The position numbers and the translations under genes were made by a program. A DNA stretch of 64,000 nucleotides from Hanleya hanleyi. Its lineage: Eukaryota > Mollusca > Polyplacophora > Lepidopleurida > Hanleyidae. The notes below the pieces were generated by a model. The model ran no database searches and had not been told where the DNA came from. It was given only the letters and a program-made list of their open reading frames with translations. The stretch lies in the NCBI GenBank assembly GCA_036873755.1, contig JAVTVY010037345.1:62001-126000 (forward strand). Reading direction: 5' to 3'. Below are positions 60,701 to 64,000 of this stretch, piece by piece (position 1 is the first letter of the stretch; each line of letters begins with the position of its first letter).

Positions 60701-63700
60701 AACCCTACCAGTCCGGGGGGGGGGGGGGGGGTGGGGGCTCTACTAAACTTTCTGCGCTATCTCCGGAACGACAAAAACTGCAGAGCTGAAACTCCGTGAC
60801 TTTATAGTTTATCATATTGGGGTCATTTTGAGCCTAGCATAGGATCATGGGTAAATTCAAGATGGCGGCCACGTGGGGTACCAGGAAAGGGATGTTTTCG
60901 TCATGTTTCTTCAAAATTTCTGCTTTTCCCCGATAAAAATGGACAAAAAACTATTTTATTTCACATCACATTATTATTTAATAATTATCATGCAGTTTTT
61001 CGGCTCGCCTCAAGGCCTGGACAGGTCCCAAAAAGCCCAGGTGAGATAGGGTTAAATAAAATAACCAATTGGGTTGTAACTATTACATGTAACGGGCCAT
61101 TGCCGTTATTTTCATGGGAGCGCCCTGATCAGGAAACTTAATTTACGCTTCGTGGATTTCAAGAATTCGGGATATAACAGTCTGCTCCAGTGTGAATGCA
61201 CTCAGTTGAGTGAATCATGCTTCCTTTGACAACTTTATTAAACCACATAGATCCCGTCAATTTAATCTTGAAGTTTTGTTACCGACAAATATAATGATTA
61301 CATGTATTATGTTGACTGTATACCCACGCTCGCTACCAGTCCCTTCCCTCCCCCTCTATCTTCTACCGTCGCTGTTCGCCTTGATGCTGTATATCATATC
61401 ATAGAATAACTAGTAACCAATCACATTACAACTACGCAGCTCTACAGCTATGCCGAATATAACGTATATTATAACAAACACGCCCATGAATAAGTTCAAT
61501 TTGATATGAAGTTAGTATGTAATCATGGGACATTCCGCGAATTCATGCTTGACCGGGATAATTTAACCTTATAATTTATAATGACTCGTTATCCTTAGGC
61601 TCTGTGGGGCTTGAACTGCCGGGTCGTTGTGTACTCCTCAGGTCTTGGGACTGATCCGACCTGTCGCTGCGCACAACCCAGGTCATGGAATGAATGAAGT
61701 GCCCCAGCTCCTCAGACAGCTTGTCGTATGTGACGGCTATCTCAGGCACACGTTGGGGTTTCCGGGTGTAAAAAAGAATAAGACACGACCCTATTCACGT
61801 ACATGGGGGTCAACGGTTTGAAAAGAAATAGGTCTAAACGTCGTGTTATGACTGAAATATTGTTGCAAGCGACGTTAAATCATACTCACTCGCTCACTCG
61901 TTGTCCTTAGACTAGGAATGATTGTCTCATGCGCCTGACAGAATGATAACTTAACCGGTAAAACATGTAGTTCCATCGAGCTTTGGTAGTAAGTATAGGT
62001 CAATTATAAAGATCCAAGCAAGAAGCGACAATGTAGATGACAGTAGATATTCAATCTCGGTAAACTCAGATATAATATCACAGAACATTATATCTGACCT
62101 CAACGCTATATAATTCCCTTGCAAATTTGAAACTACATCTGTTGGCCAATCAGGTGGCTAGCCGGGCGAACTAACTTTAAAAAGACACTCCTTGTAAGTA
62201 TACACAGGAGCACGTGGAACAAAATAGCAAACAGAAAGGAGAAACGGTACCGAACTATTAAGACATTGTGGATAGACATCATGCGTGATAAACATTAACT
62301 TCAAAGTATTTACTCCCGTCGAAAAGTCTGGTTTTATCAGGCGGTAGAAAATGAAAAAAGATCGATTGACGATAAAGTTTTTCATATGTGTGGACTAAAC
62401 ACCAATCAAAGACAAATTGAAAGGGCGGAGTTTGTCGTCATCGGATTATTATGAAATCTCGTAAAATATCGGCAAAACGTTTGCACGGATTTTTCATAGC
62501 GTCACATCGAGGTGGTATTTCCCCGATATATCGTCTTGGTTTACCTAGATCAGTGTCTCTGTCTAGATTGAGTGAATATTATTCCCTGAAGTATGAATTG
62601 CACATGTATAGTTGAACTGTTCCAGTGCTTTCCAAATAGTTATAGCAATAACCATTAAAAACTTTACGGCGTCATGATGAAAAGACCATAACATAACTCT
62701 TCAACGGATATCATTTCAGAATGATGACCGACATTCAATGTAAACCCCAAAACTTAATAAGAGACTACACCCAGTGACGTAGAACGCGTGCTCATACTGG
62801 TTGAGTACCGTTATAATTAATAAAGTTTATCATAAATACAATTACATGATAAACCAATTTATTCTATTGCCTGAACCGAGGGGAGGTGTTGCATCGTCGG
62901 GTTATGTCCCTTAGTTACAATCCTCGAACATCCGGGTATTCCTTTTCGGATATGCTGACCATCAGAGCAGATGGCTTTCTGGAAGGAAATTGTTATCAGA
63001 AAATTTTGCGATAATCTGTTTATTTGGAAGTGATTTGTCTATAGATATGATTTTCAACATTGTATAGCTGAGATATACTGGCATATTACGGTCAGATGGT
63101 TGAGAAAATTCTTTAAATTTGCCAGTTAGATTGGTTGTGAATTTCACCCGACATACCCCCCCCCGCAATACCCAACTCTTCTCTGTCCACCACCACTCGT
63201 ACCATTCCTCTCTTAATTTTATTCTTAGTATTTTGGCAGATGTGTGCCGTGTAGTGGTCTCGGATATGGGCAATCCTGCTCTGGTGCAGATTGATATGCG
63301 ATCCAGCGCCGCGGACAGGCGACGACAACAACAACAACAGCAACAACATGCTACATCCGTCACCATGCAGCAGGATCGATCTTGAAGTTTAAGTCGGCGA
63401 AAGCTGTCGCTGTGAATGCCTTCCACAAGATCGAGTGTTGGGAGGTCCAGCTCTGTGTCGCGGAATGAGAGGGGTCAGGAATTCAGCTGCTTGGGTTACG
63501 GTTGGCCTACAGTTTGTCTGTTGATGGTGCAATTGTGCAGGGAAGTGATGGGTGACGGTTGGCCTACAGTTTGTCTGTTGATGGTGCAATTGTGCAGGTG
63601 AGTTGCAATATCACAGGCATTGAAATATGAAAATGGAAAGAGAGCGGATGAGAGCTCTTGTGTGAATATTTTGGAGAGATTTGCAAGATTTAGGAGGGAT

Positions 63701-64000
63701 AACTGTTATTCTTAAAAGGAAAAGAATATTTTTGGGATATTTAAGGAGAGGGAACTGTCACTCTCCCAGAATCAAGGAAGGGCATAGTGGTAGATGGCAG
63801 AGCGTGATCACTCTCCAAGGCGTGGCTGCATCATCATGTGCTCAAGGATATACATGATATAGGCATGTAGTCTGAAATGACAAGATCGAGTGTTGGGAGG
63901 TCCAGCTCTGTGTCGCGGAATGAGAGGGGTCAGGAATTCAGCTGCTTGGGTTACGGTTGGCCTACAGTTTGTCTGTTGATGGTGCAATTGTGCAGGGAAG

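Overview
This is nuclear DNA from an animal. It is AT-rich, has intron-containing genes with GT-AG splice sites, and is dominated by retroelement fossils, foldback elements and tRNA-derived SINEs. An intronless-looking class A GPCR of a type common in lophotrochozoans, element ends reading AGGGAGATAA, and molluscan-style SINEs suggest a mollusc, perhaps a gastropod. The species cannot be fixed from the sequence alone. No operons, CRISPR arrays or rRNA genes are visible.

Layout. 0-5.6 kb: retroelement 3' ends, a LINE reverse transcriptase (RT) tail and a tandem array. 5.6-21.4 kb: copy A of a segmental duplication. 21.4-27 kb: largely unique DNA with a sushi-domain exon on the minus strand and a large foldback element. 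27-32.7 kb: a decayed Penelope-like RT, an inverted LINE copy and more 3' ends. 33-38.4 kb: unique DNA with the only complete long gene, a 438-residue GPCR on the plus strand. 38.5-48.3 kb: SINE and foldback complexes, a cluster of RT remnants in both orientations, and a LINE RNase H remnant. 48.4-50.65 kb: a 2.3-kb element with about 235-bp terminal inverted repeats and two internal hairpins. 50.6-62.8 kb: copy B of the duplication, in direct orientation. 62.8-64 kb: a CAA/CAG repeat and the start of a 455-bp tandem array.

The most interesting gene content is a membrane protein gene on the minus strand, caught in the duplication. In copy A a symmetric phase 1-1 sushi exon (23.2 kb) can splice in frame to a transmembrane exon (16.2 kb), then to a repeat-bearing candidate tail exon (15.0 kb) and a terminal exon (12.1 kb). 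Copy B repeats the last three exons (59.8, 58.6 and 56.3 kb). The two transmembrane exons differ only at synonymous sites, whereas the middle exon has changed repeat number and, in B, its frame and possible acceptor. The gene model is inferred from splice signals and phases; no transcript data were available.

Comparing A with B dates several insertions exactly, because one copy keeps the empty site: elements at 6446, 7210, 10983, 11603 and 20245 are present only in A, four of them with clear target-site duplications and one with a slightly diverged duplication.
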